NCBI RefSeq assembly: GCF_000090795.2 | Contig: NW_003546255.1 | Coordinates: 124,352 to 188,351, forward strand | DNA from: Amphimedon queenslandica | Lineage: Eukaryota; Porifera; Demospongiae; Haplosclerida; Niphatidae | Direction of reading: 5' to 3' | Length of the DNA stretch: 64,000 bases | Shown: positions 22,006 to 30,970 of the stretch, in pieces | Numbering within the stretch: position 1 is the stretch's first letter | Layout: every line of letters begins with the position of its first letter | The notes under the pieces: generated by a model | What the model saw: the letters and a program-made list of their open reading frames with translations, nothing else | Told to the model about the DNA's origin: nothing | The model's database searches: none | Program-made: the position numbers and the translations under genes

Positions 22006-22782
22006 ATGGCTGCTTTCTTCACGAGATCAACATATTGCATTGTAACTGGGGCCAGTGGTGGTTTAGGAAGAGAATTAGCAATCCAATTATCACGAGAATG
22101 GTCTGCTACGGACTCTACTATTGTTCTTGTCTCGCGTAATATTTCTAAACTCCAGGAAACTAAAGAAATGATAGCCAAATCAAGCCCTATCAATGTTACC
22201 ATTGTCCCAGCTGACCTTGGGGATCTTGCTTGCTTGTCTGACGTATCCACAAAAATACTGGATGGATACAGCTCTGAAAAATACAACCAAGCAGCCATTT
22301 TTCACAATGCAGGTTCTGTGGGTGATATTGTTACTCCTACTGCAGATCAAACTGATCCTGCTGCCATTGCTCAGTATCTCACTGCTAACTATACTTCAAT
22401 GTGGATTCTAACCACACGCTTCCTCTCTTACGTCAAAACTGGACCAAGATTTATTATGAACATGTCATCGATGGTCGCAAAGATGCCTTTTGGTGGTGGC
22501 GTTGTTTATGCATCAATTAAAGCAGCTAGGAATGTTTTTCTTGAAGCATTGGCTATTGAGCATCCAGATGTTAGGATGCTCAGTTACAGCCCTGGTTCTT
22601 GTGATACCAACATGTTTCGTACTGCCAAGAATGAGGCTGGTTTTGCTTCAACTAAAGCTTTTTTGGAAGATCTTGTTCGTAATAATCAAGTTCTCAGTGT
22701 AGCTGAATCAATCAGTAAACTAATGGATTTGATCAAGGAAGACAAGTTTAAGAATGCTGCAATTGTTGACTATTATGATTGA
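22006..22782 (+). CDS. Sepiapterin-reductase-like SDR, tandem copy 1
   Basis: Intronless, 258 residues. Rossmann NADP-binding motif VTGASGGLG (residues 13-21), SRN after the second strand (selects NADPH in this family), HNAGS at about 102, catalytic Ser in NMSS and YASIK (YxxxK), then SYSPGSCDTNM near the end and a VDYYD C-terminus. The family converts 6-pyruvoyl-tetrahydropterin or sepiapterin to tetrahydrobiopterin in the cytosol; related SDRs reduce other carbonyls. This is the first of three adjacent copies. It differs from the others at DST versus GST, and at SYSPGSCDTN versus SYSPGPCDTD in the substrate loop, which could change substrate. Confidence 0.82.
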   Translation: MAAFFTRSTYCIVTGASGGLGRELAIQLSREWSATDSTIVLVSRNISKLQETKEMIAKSSPINVTIVPADLGDLACLSDVSTKILDGYSSEKYNQAAIFHNAGSVGDIVTPTADQTDPAAIAQYLTANYTSMWILTTRFLSYVKTGPRFIMNMSSMVAKMPFGGGVVYASIKAARNVFLEALAIEHPDVRMLSYSPGSCDTNMFRTAKNEAGFASTKAFLEDLVRNNQVLSVAESISKLMDLIKEDKFKNAAIVDYYD

Positions 22783-22921
22783 TAGACTATTAGACTATAT
22801 TAGGTATATTTTTATAATTTTATATAGTTTTTTCTGATTGAATAATGATAAATTTTGATAATTATCATTGTATTGACATTATCGATCGCGAGGAATTGGG
22901 GTGTGTCTTCGGTTTAACATC

Positions 22922-23698
22922 ATGGCTGCTTTCTTCAACAGATCAACATATTGTATTGTAACTGGGGCCAGTGGTGGTTTAGGAAGAGAATTAGCAATCC
23001 AATTATCACGAGAATGGTCTGCTACGGGCTCTACTATTGTTCTTGTCTCGCGTAATGTTTCTAAGCTCGAGGAAACTAAAGAAATGATAGCCAAATCAAG
23101 TCCTGTCAATGTTACCATTGTCCCAGCTGACCTTGGGGATCTTGCTTGCTTATCTGACACATCCACAAAAGTACTGGCTGGATACAGCTCTGAAAAATAC
23201 AACCAAGCAGCCATTTTTCACAATGCTGGTTCCCTGGGTGATATCATTACTCCTACTGCAGATCAAACTGATCCTGCTGCCATTGCTCAGTACCTCACTG
23301 CTAACTATACTTCAATGTGGATTCTAACCACACGCTTCCTCTCTTGCGTCAAAACTGGACCAAGATTCATCATGAACATGTCATCGCTTGCTGCAAAGAT
23401 GCCTTTTGGTGGCGGTGTAGCTTATGCATCAATTAAAGCAGCTAGAAATGTTTTTCTTGAAGGATTGGCTATTGAGCATCCAGACGTTAGGATGCTAAGT
23501 TACAGCCCTGGTCCTTGTGATACTGACATGTTTCATGCTGTTGGGAATGAGGCTGGTTTTGCTTCAACTAAAGCTAGCTTCCAGGACCTTGTTCGTAATA
23601 ATCAAGTTCTCAGTGTAGCTGAGTCAATTAGCAAACTGATGGAGTTGATCAAAGAAGACAAGTTTAAGAATGCTGCCATCATTGACTATTTTGATTGA
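22922..23698 (+). CDS. Sepiapterin-reductase-like SDR, tandem copy 2
   Basis: Intronless, 258 residues from the ATG at 22922 (MAAFF). An in-frame ATG at 22901 would add seven residues that copy 1 does not have, so it was not chosen. All SDR motifs are present: VTGASGGLG, HNAGS, NMSS, YASIK and SYSPGPCDTDM. Copies 2 and 3 share their upstream leader (ggggtgtgtcttc, then atttaacat or gtttaacat), which shows that the duplicated unit included the promoter-proximal region. The gap to copy 3 is only about 60 bp. Confidence 0.82.
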   Translation: MAAFFNRSTYCIVTGASGGLGRELAIQLSREWSATGSTIVLVSRNVSKLEETKEMIAKSSPVNVTIVPADLGDLACLSDTSTKVLAGYSSEKYNQAAIFHNAGSLGDIITPTADQTDPAAIAQYLTANYTSMWILTTRFLSCVKTGPRFIMNMSSLAAKMPFGGGVAYASIKAARNVFLEGLAIEHPDVRMLSYSPGPCDTDMFHAVGNEAGFASTKASFQDLVRNNQVLSVAESISKLMELIKEDKFKNAAIIDYFD

Positions 23699-23757
23699 TA
23701 GACTATTCTATAATGATAATTTTATTTGGGGTGTGTCTTCCATTTAACATCAACATC

Positions 23758-24540
23758 ATGGCTGCTTTCTTTACCAGATCAACCTATTGCATTGTAACTG
23801 GGGCCAGTGGTGGTTTAGGAAGAGAATTAGCAATCCAGTTATCACGAGAATGGTCTGCTACGGGCTCTACTATTGTTCTTGTTTCTCGTAATGTTTCAAA
23901 ACTCGAGGAAACTAAAGAAATGATAGCCAAATCAAGTCCTGTCAATGTTACCATTGTCCCAGCTGACCTCGGGGATCTTGTTTGCTTATCTGACATATCC
24001 ACAAAAATACTGGATGGATACAGCTCTGAAAAATACAACCAAGCAGCCATTTTTCACAATGCTGGTTCCCTGGGTGATATCACTACTCCTACTGCAGATC
24101 AAACTGATCCTGCTGCCATTGCCCAATACCTCACTGCTAACTATACTTCAATATGGATTCTAACCACACGTTTCCTCTCTTGCATCAGAACCGGACCAAG
24201 ATTCATCATGAACATGTCATCAATTGTTGCAAAGATGCCTTTTGGTGGTGGCGTTGTTTACGCATCAGTAAAAGCAGCTAGGAATGTTTTTCTTGAAGGA
24301 TTGGCTATTGAGCATCCAGACGTTAGGATGCTAAGTTACAGCCCTGGTCCTTGTGATACTGACATGCTTCTTGCTGTCAAGAATGAGGCTGGTTTTGCTT
24401 CAACTAAAACTGGTATGGAAGACCTTTATCGTAATAACAAAGTTCTCACTGTGGCAGAATCGATCAATAAACTAATGGATTTGATCAAGGAAGACAAGTT
24501 TAAGAATGCTGCCATGATTGACTATTTTAATCGAGTTTGA
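23758..24540 (+). CDS. Sepiapterin-reductase-like SDR, tandem copy 3
   Basis: Intronless, 260 residues from the ATG at 23758. The frame is open to 23695, but that extension is not conserved. It has VTGASGGLG, SRN, HNAGS, NMSS, YASVK (catalytic YxxxK) and SYSPGPCDTDM. The C-terminus reads IDYFNRV, two residues longer than the DYFD/DYYD of the others. The Ser/Thr pattern near the substrate loop (TKTGMEDLYRNN) differs from copies 1 and 2. This is the closest copy to the downstream AAMP gene, which starts 117 bp after it. Confidence 0.82.
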   Translation: MAAFFTRSTYCIVTGASGGLGRELAIQLSREWSATGSTIVLVSRNVSKLEETKEMIAKSSPVNVTIVPADLGDLVCLSDISTKILDGYSSEKYNQAAIFHNAGSLGDITTPTADQTDPAAIAQYLTANYTSIWILTTRFLSCIRTGPRFIMNMSSIVAKMPFGGGVVYASVKAARNVFLEGLAIEHPDVRMLSYSPGPCDTDMLLAVKNEAGFASTKTGMEDLYRNNKVLTVAESINKLMDLIKEDKFKNAAMIDYFNRV

Positions 24541-24656
24541 TGTACTATTTTGATTGATTTATCGATGATTTGATGCATTATTGTAGTAGTGACAATGATT
24601 TTATGATTATACAAAGGCGTGGCTGCTGCGGTGCTGCCACACGTGCAAAGCGAAGT

Positions 24657-27600
24657 ATGGATGATGAGGAAAATGATCAAGAACTTTGTGAAGATGACGT
24701 TGTGGAAATCATCTCTTTAAGTGAAGGAGAAGAGCAACCCATTGAAGGTAAAAGAAACCTAAAAGACTTACTGTGCCATTTTTAAAATGATTTATATACA
24801 TGTGTAGATCCAGGGGCGTAGCTGAGGTAGGGCCTGAGGGGGCCTGGGCCCTACCATCAAAGTGGCCTTATAATTATATTCATTGAAATTATAACCCAAA
24901 AGATTATATTCATTGTTCTTACAATAACAAAAGGGGGTGGCTGATAACCACAGCTCTTTTTAAAGCTATATACAATGATAATTTCACTCTGATTTTGCTC
25001 AGCTTGCAGGAAAATGCTTCCATTTTGCTACGTAAAAGGGGTGTGGTCAAAATCGCGGCGCGCTTCGCGCGCCATTTTGTCTCCTTGCCCTACCATCACC
25101 CAAGGTCCAGCTACGCCCCTGTGTAGATCTAGAGGCTGATTTAGATGGAGTAGAACTTTCTCATGACAAAGATGGCTCGGATGATGAGTACAGTATGGGT
25201 GTAATGGTAATACAGCCATTACGCGATGACTCCATTACCTGTTTAAATGAACACAGAGGTAGAACTATAAAATTGGAGGATTTATATTGTAGAAAATAAT
25301 ACCTTAGGTCCAGTATTTGCCATCGATGTTAATTCCAATGCAAGTTTGGTAGCATCTGGTAGTCAAGATGATAGAGCACTCGTCTGGAGCACAAGCGATA
25401 AGAATGTGGTTTTTGAATGCAATGGTAAAGGCACTGTGTACTGATATATTATATTACTAATTGAACTTTGTCTTATTACCCTTTTACTAGAGCTCTTCAA
25501 GTAATGTATGCATTTTACATATAATTTTCTTTTGTTTATTTTTTAAAGGTCATACGGAGTCAGTTACTTGTGTCTGTTTCAGTCACGACGACAAGTATCT
25601 AGCGACGTCAGATCTAGCAGGCCTTGTACAGGTCTGGCAATGCAGTAATGAGAAGTGTGTGTGGAGATTTGACGCATCAAATGTAGAAGTAGGTTAAGCA
25701 AATAAATTGAAATAATGCCTACATGTATTAAAGAAGAAAGATTATAATTATTACCTAATGATATTATATTATAAAATGATATTACATTGCACATTTTTAT
25801 TTTTTAGTGGTTGATGTGGCATACTGGTGCCCATGTGTTGTTAGCTGGTACTACTGATGGGGATGGTTGGATATGGAGGATACCCTCAGGTGATTGCAAG
25901 ACCATACCATCGCACGGCTCTGGGAATATGGCTGCTGTACTAATGCCAAATGGTAAGACAGTGATTTGTAGTGTATAAAATGGCTGCCTTATGTGTATTG
26001 TACACTGTGACCTTAGGGAAATCCTCTTGCTTTGGTTATTCTGATGGCTCTGTTAAGTTATGGGATCTTAAAACAGTCTCACTAGTGTCTTCTTATAGTA
26101 AGCCACACAATCAGTGTCATACTTGTCATTATAATAATGTGAATAAATAGCTTAATACTATTTTTCTGTTTGTAGATCCTTCACCCAATCAAATCTCTCC
26201 TGTCACATGTCTTTCAGTTCATCCTGATGCTAGTGTACTAGTTTCTGGTCATATTGACGGAACGGCAAGACTCTTCAATGCTAGCAATATGAAAGTATTA
26301 CTAAAGATGATAATTGATTACTAATGATGCTTTTTCAATATTTGAGAAATGCCGGTTTTTTCCGAAAAATGGCTCCAAAATCACTCCCAATTTTTATTAC
26401 ATTTTCTGATGCATATTGATGTCCTTATGCTCTGTAGAAAGTTTGAGCTTATTTTGACTTGAATTTTTCGAGTTATGGCCATTTTAAAAAATATGCCGGT
26501 TTCTGAAAATTTCCCTGTACTATAGCCCATGGTTTTTTCCAAAAATTGGCTCCAAAATCACCTCCAATTTTTATCACATTTTCTGATTCATATTGATGTC
26601 CTTATGCTATGTAGAAAGCTTGAGCTGATTCCGACTTAAAATTTTCAAGTTATGGCCATTTTAAAAATTGGCCAAAATCTGAAAAATACCCTGTACTATA
26701 GCCCATGGTTTTTTCTGAAAAATGGCTCCGAAATCACCCCCAATTTTTATTACATTTTCTGATACATATTGATGCCCTCATGTTCTGTAGAAAGTTTGAG
26801 TTGATTCTCGCTTAAAATTTTCAAGTTATGGCCTTTTAAAAAACTAGGTGAATGTAAACATTGATTGAAATTTTTTGACTAAGATTAATCAATCTAGCTC
26901 TTAGTTTATATTTTCTCTTTTTTATTAATTTTTTATTTTTCATTTANNNNNNNNNNNNNNNNNNNNNNNNNNNNNNNNNNNNNNNNNNNNNNNNNNNNNN
27001 NNNNNNNNNNNNNNNNNNNNNNNNNNNNNNNNNNNNNNNNNNNNNNNNNNNNNNNNNNNNNNNNNNNNNNNNNNNNNNNNNNNNNNNNNNNNNNNNNNNN
27101 NNNNNNNNNNNNNNNNNNNNNNNNNNNNNNNNNNNNNNNNNNNNNNNNNNNNNNNNNNNNNNNNNNNNNNNNNNNNNNNNNNNNNNNNNNNNNNNNNNNN
27201 NNNNNNNNNNNNNNNNNNNNNNNNNNNNNNNNNNNNNNNNNNNNNNNNNNNNNNNNNNNNNNNNNNNNNNNNNNNNNNNNNNNNNNNNNNNNNNNNNGAA
27301 TGCAATGGTAAAGTACTTATATATATTATTACTAATTAAATTATGTATCATAATTATTTATAACTCTTTATTGCTCTTTTACTAAAGCTCTTTACTTAAT
27401 GTATGCATTGTACGTATATTTGTATCGTACACATAATTTTCTTTTGTTTGTTTTTTAAAGGTCATACGGAGTCAGTTACTTGTGTCTGTTTCAGTCATGA
27501 TGACAAGTATCTAGCGACATCAGATCTAGCAGGCCTTGTACAGGTCTGGCAGTGCAGTAATGGAAAGTGTGTGTGGAGATTTGATGCATCAAATGTAGAA

Positions 27601-30421
27601 GTAGGTTAAGCAAATAAATTGAAATAATGCTTACATGTATTAAAGAAGAAAGATTATAATTATTACCTAATGATATTATATTACAAAATAATTATTTCAT
27701 TGCTCATTTTTATTTTTTAGTGGTTGATGTGGCATACTGGTGCCCATGTGTTATTAGCCGGTACTACTGATGGGGATGGTTGGATATGGAGGATACCCTC
27801 TGGCGATTGCAAGACCATACCATCACACGGCTCTGGAAATATGGCTGGTGTACTAATGCCAAATGGTAAGACAGTGATTTATAGTGTATAAAATGGCTCC
27901 CTTATATGTATTGTACACTGTGATCTTAGGGAAATCCTCTTGCTTTGGTTATTCTGATGGCTCTGTTAAGATATGGGATCTTAAAACAGTCTCACTAGTG
28001 TCTTCTTATAGTAAGCCTCACAATCAGTGTTATACTTGTCATAAATAGCTTATATTTTTAATACTATTTTTCTGTTTGTAGATCCTTCACCCAATCAAAT
28101 GTCTCCTGTCACATGTCTTTCAGTTCATCCTGATGCTAGTGTACTAGTTTCTGGTCATATTGATGGAACGGCAAGACTCTTCAATGCTAGCAATATGAAA
28201 GTATTACTAAAAATGATGATTGATTACTGGTGATGCTTTTTCAATATTTGAAGAATACCCTGTACTATAGCCCATGGTTTTTCTGAAAAATAGCTCCGAA
28301 ATGACCTCCAATTTTTATTACATTTTCTGATACATATTGATGTCCTTATGCTCTGCAGAAAGTTTGCATTGATTCTGACTTCAATTTCTCAAGTTACGGA
28401 CATTTTTAAAAATTGGCCATTTTCTGAAAAATACTCTGTACTATAGCCCGTGGTTTTTTCTAAAAAATGGCTCCGAAATCACTCCCAATTTTTATTACAT
28501 TTTCTGATACATATTGATGTCCTTATGCTCTGTAGAAAGTTTGAGTTGATTCCGACTTCAATTTTTCAAGTTATGGCCATTTTTAAAAATGGGCCAAAAT
28601 CTGAAAAAAATCCCTGTACTATAGCCCATGGTTTTTTCTGAAAAACGGCTCCGAAATCACCCCCAATTTTTATTATATTTTTTGATACATCTTGATGTCC
28701 TTATGCTATGCAGAAAGTTTGAGTTGAATTTGACTTCATCGTTTCAAGTTATGGCCTTTTTAAAAAACTAGGTGAATGTAAATATTGAGGGGGCAAGCAT
28801 GAGCCATCGATTGAAGTTTTTTGACTAAGGTTAATCGATCCAGCTCTTAGTTATATTATATTTTTTTTATTAATTTTTTATTTTTCATTTACTAATTTTT
28901 TTATTTTTTCATTTATTTTTAATTTTTTTAATTTTTACTTTTTAATTTTATCATTATTATTTTTTTATTATCATTTTTTATTATTTTAATGTTTCAGTTT
29001 TTATGTGGGTTTAATAATGATTGTAAAAATTTTTAATTTATTTTTTAATTTTTATTTAATTTTTTACTTTTTATTTTATTATTATTTTCATTTCATTATT
29101 TTTTTTTTGAAATTTATTATTTATTTATTTATTTATTTACTTTTATTTTTTAATTTTTATTTAATTTGTTAATTTTTTTATTAATTTTTTTCATTTTTTA
29201 TTTTATTATTTTTAATCTTTTAATTATTTATTATTTTAAAAATTCTTTTAATTTTTTGATTTTTCTATTTTTTTAATTTTTTTAATTTAGTTAAACAATT
29301 TAAAATAATAATAAAATTAAATTAAACAAATTAAAAAAATTAATGAAGTAAAAAATTAAAAAAAATAAAAATAAAAAATAAAATTAAAATAAAATAATTA
29401 AATAAATAAAAAATAATAAACATTTTAAATAAAATTAATTTAATTTTTATTTTATTTATTTAAAAAAAATTGCATCATTATTTATTTATAATTTTTTAAT
29501 TGAAAAATAAAAAATAGTAAAATAAAAAGAATGACCTTTTTATTTTATTTTTATAGTTTTTTTTTTTTGCAAAAAATGGCTCCAAAATTACCCCCTTCAT
29601 TTTTATTAAATTTTCTGATACATTTTGATGTCTTTGTTTTATGCAAAAGGTTTGAGTTGATCTTATAAAAAATTAGTGTTATAGTCATCTGAAAATTGGC
29701 TCAGAAATCACTATTATTCATTCCTTGTAGTTAATTGCAATGTTGAATTTGGTTACACCAGGAGGAGAGAACAAAGGAACTTCCCAAGAGAATGAACAAG
29801 AAGAACCTGCTGAGGATCACTTTACAGAGGCTGTTGGATTTTTATCGAGGTATATATACGAGTGACAGAGACTCATAGCAGTACTTAATGAATGATACAC
29901 TAAGTACAGTTCCGGTATACATTCGTCTTCTTACAGTCATAACTTGATACTTGTTGGCTACGTGACTGGTTCACTGGCTGTTTGGGACATACCAACTCAA
30001 AAACTGAGACATGTTTGTAAACCAGAAAAAAACGAAGGACAGGATGTAAGCACTCACTACAATACCCGTATTTATGAATCTGTCTACTGTTGCTTCTCTT
30101 TCATAAACATGCTTTCCCTCTCCTAGGCTACCTTGGTGAGAATGTGCGTATCAGAAAGAGGTCCATTTGTATATAGCTGCCATTTTGATGGTGTAATTAG
30201 ACTCTGGAATGTACTAACAGCCCAATGCATGAGGGAATGGCATGGACACACTGCTGGGATACTGGACATTAAACTAACCAAGTATGAGATTTGCAAGGAA
30301 TGGAATGAGAATGAGAGGGGATATGTAACTTTGTCTTTTTGTATGTAGAGATGAATCAATGATATTATCATCATCAGATGATTCTACAGTGAGACTCTAT
30401 GAAACTAGAAATATAACATAA
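24657..30421 (+). CDS. AAMP: AAMP, angio-associated migratory cell protein (WD40)
   Basis: Exons in frame: 24657-24747, 25127-25258, 25308-25424, 25549-25688, 25808-25952, 26017-26097, 26176-26294, then 29731-29849, 29937-30045, 30127-30281 and 30349-30421. These give about 426 residues, close to the 434 of human AAMP. An acidic N-terminus is followed by WD40 units. [48 protein letters not shown] and DGVIRLWNVLTAQ match AAMP ([35 protein letters not shown]). AAMP is a cytosolic beta-propeller linked to cell migration and large-subunit ribosome assembly. A second set of exons 3' to 7' follows across an N gap at 27298-28200. Using both sets would break frame, so only one is included here. A MITE sits at the exon 2 acceptor. 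Confidence 0.88.
24803..25129. mobile_element. hAT-like MITE (24811-25121) with 8-bp target site duplication
   Basis: The element begins CAGGGGCGTAGCTG at 24811 and ends with the exact reverse complement of those 14 bases at 25121. It is flanked by an 8-bp direct repeat, TGTAGATC, at 24803-24810 and 25122-25129. Eight-base duplications and CAGGGGC-type ends point to the hAT superfamily. At 311 bp with no ORF it is non-autonomous. Its interior holds a CG-rich hairpin (gcgcgcttcgcgcgc, about 25058-25072) of a kind frequent in such MITEs. Confidence 0.88.
26340..26850 (+). repeat. 178-bp satellite-like array (subfamily A), AAMP intron, first block
   Basis: The GTAGAAAG word occurs at 26434, 26611 and 26787, with spacings of 177 and 176 bp. 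Monomers contain ctccaaaatcac, tattgatgtcc, gttatggccatttt and ccctgtactatagcccatgg, as in the ICE1-like intron. Orientation is the same as the gene. The array ends at aaaaaactaggtgaatgtaaa, the same boundary as in the second block. Confidence 0.92.
26947..27297. other. Assembly gap (run of N)
   Basis: A 351-base run of N. It lies between two near-identical copies of the AAMP exon 3-7 block and its flanking repeat array, which makes the local assembly order doubtful. Open frames reported across it are meaningless. Confidence 1.
27298..28200 (+). pseudogene. Duplicate AAMP exon block (exons 3' partial to 7')
   Basis: Exons 3' (last 10 bases, 27298-27307), 4' 27461-27600, 5' 27721-27865, 6' 27930-28010 and 7' 28082-28200 have exactly the lengths of exons 4-7 at 25549-26294 (140, 145, 81 and 119). 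They differ by a few mostly synonymous substitutions (for example SNGK versus SNEK, and MAGVLM versus MAAVLM). Introns and the following repeat array are also duplicated. All splice sites remain intact. Exons 3-7 total 602 bases, not a multiple of three, so including both blocks would shift the frame. Either a misplaced second haplotype or a recent duplication with alternative use. Confidence 0.8.
28245..28790 (+). repeat. 178-bp satellite-like array (subfamily A), AAMP intron, second block
   Basis: The marker word (gcag/gtag followed by aaagttt) lies at 28355, 28532 and 28710, with spacings of 177 and 178. The array corresponds to the one at 26340-26850 but begins at a different point in the monomer and has its own substitutions. 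A further isolated, more worn unit lies at about 29565-29720, just before exon 8. Confidence 0.92.
28850..29540. repeat. A/T-only low-complexity tract
   Basis: Nearly 700 bases made almost only of A and T. It is T-rich on the plus strand to about 29290 and A-rich from about 29295, so the halves are roughly complementary and could fold back on each other. It sits in the large AAMP intron between the duplicate array and exon 8. No coding potential. Confidence 0.85.
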
Positions 30422-30970
30422 AATATTATTACTATTATCATCATAATCATCATTTCCAATTAAAATTAATTTTATAGATTAATTAATAATAAATTTCACT
30501 AGCTAAGCTAAATTTGTGGTGGCCACACCCTCAAAATGGCTGTCACAATGAGAACTGTAGCACTAACATGGTAGAGGCTCTTAGTATGATAAGAACAACT
30601 CTTAATTCCTCTGATGTATTATTAGGGTATTCATGATAACTGCTGGAGTGAGCTCTTTCATTGTTGGAAAGAAAAGAATAGATAGACTAAGGATGGAGAA
30701 GATAAGATCAGAAGGAGCAAATCGTCACAGAGTGAAGAAGAACACACCATTGCACTCAAGCACATAGCACAGCAATTTAATACAGCAACAGCATAATGTC
30801 ATTTGATATAATAATAACAGTGAATATGATTTTACTGAAAACAATTTAATTTTCATCTGCTGACGTGTAGCCCCGCCCACCCATTCTGCAGTTGATTCTA
30901 CAACAGGCAATTCTCACTCTTGCCCGAGCTCTTGCCGTTCGTTTGTCACCGAAACCCGTAACACCATAAG
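30422..30970. other. Intergenic spacer, AAMP to ABCG2-like
   Basis: 549 bp between two plus-strand genes. It holds the AAMP 3' region and, near 30860-30970, a GC-richer promoter-like block ending in cataagATGGCaacaa. The start codon of the ABCG gene there lies in a YY1-like AAGATGGC context. No additional exon is supported. Confidence 0.5.

Noticed and set aside
26940-27351. Open frames across the N run
   Set aside because: They consist of undefined bases.
28450-28641. Open frame with a [15 protein letters not shown]-like peptide, seen again at 57373-57750
   Set aside because: It is a frame through the 178-bp repeat. The unit length is not a multiple of three and frames close between units, so protein coding is unlikely.
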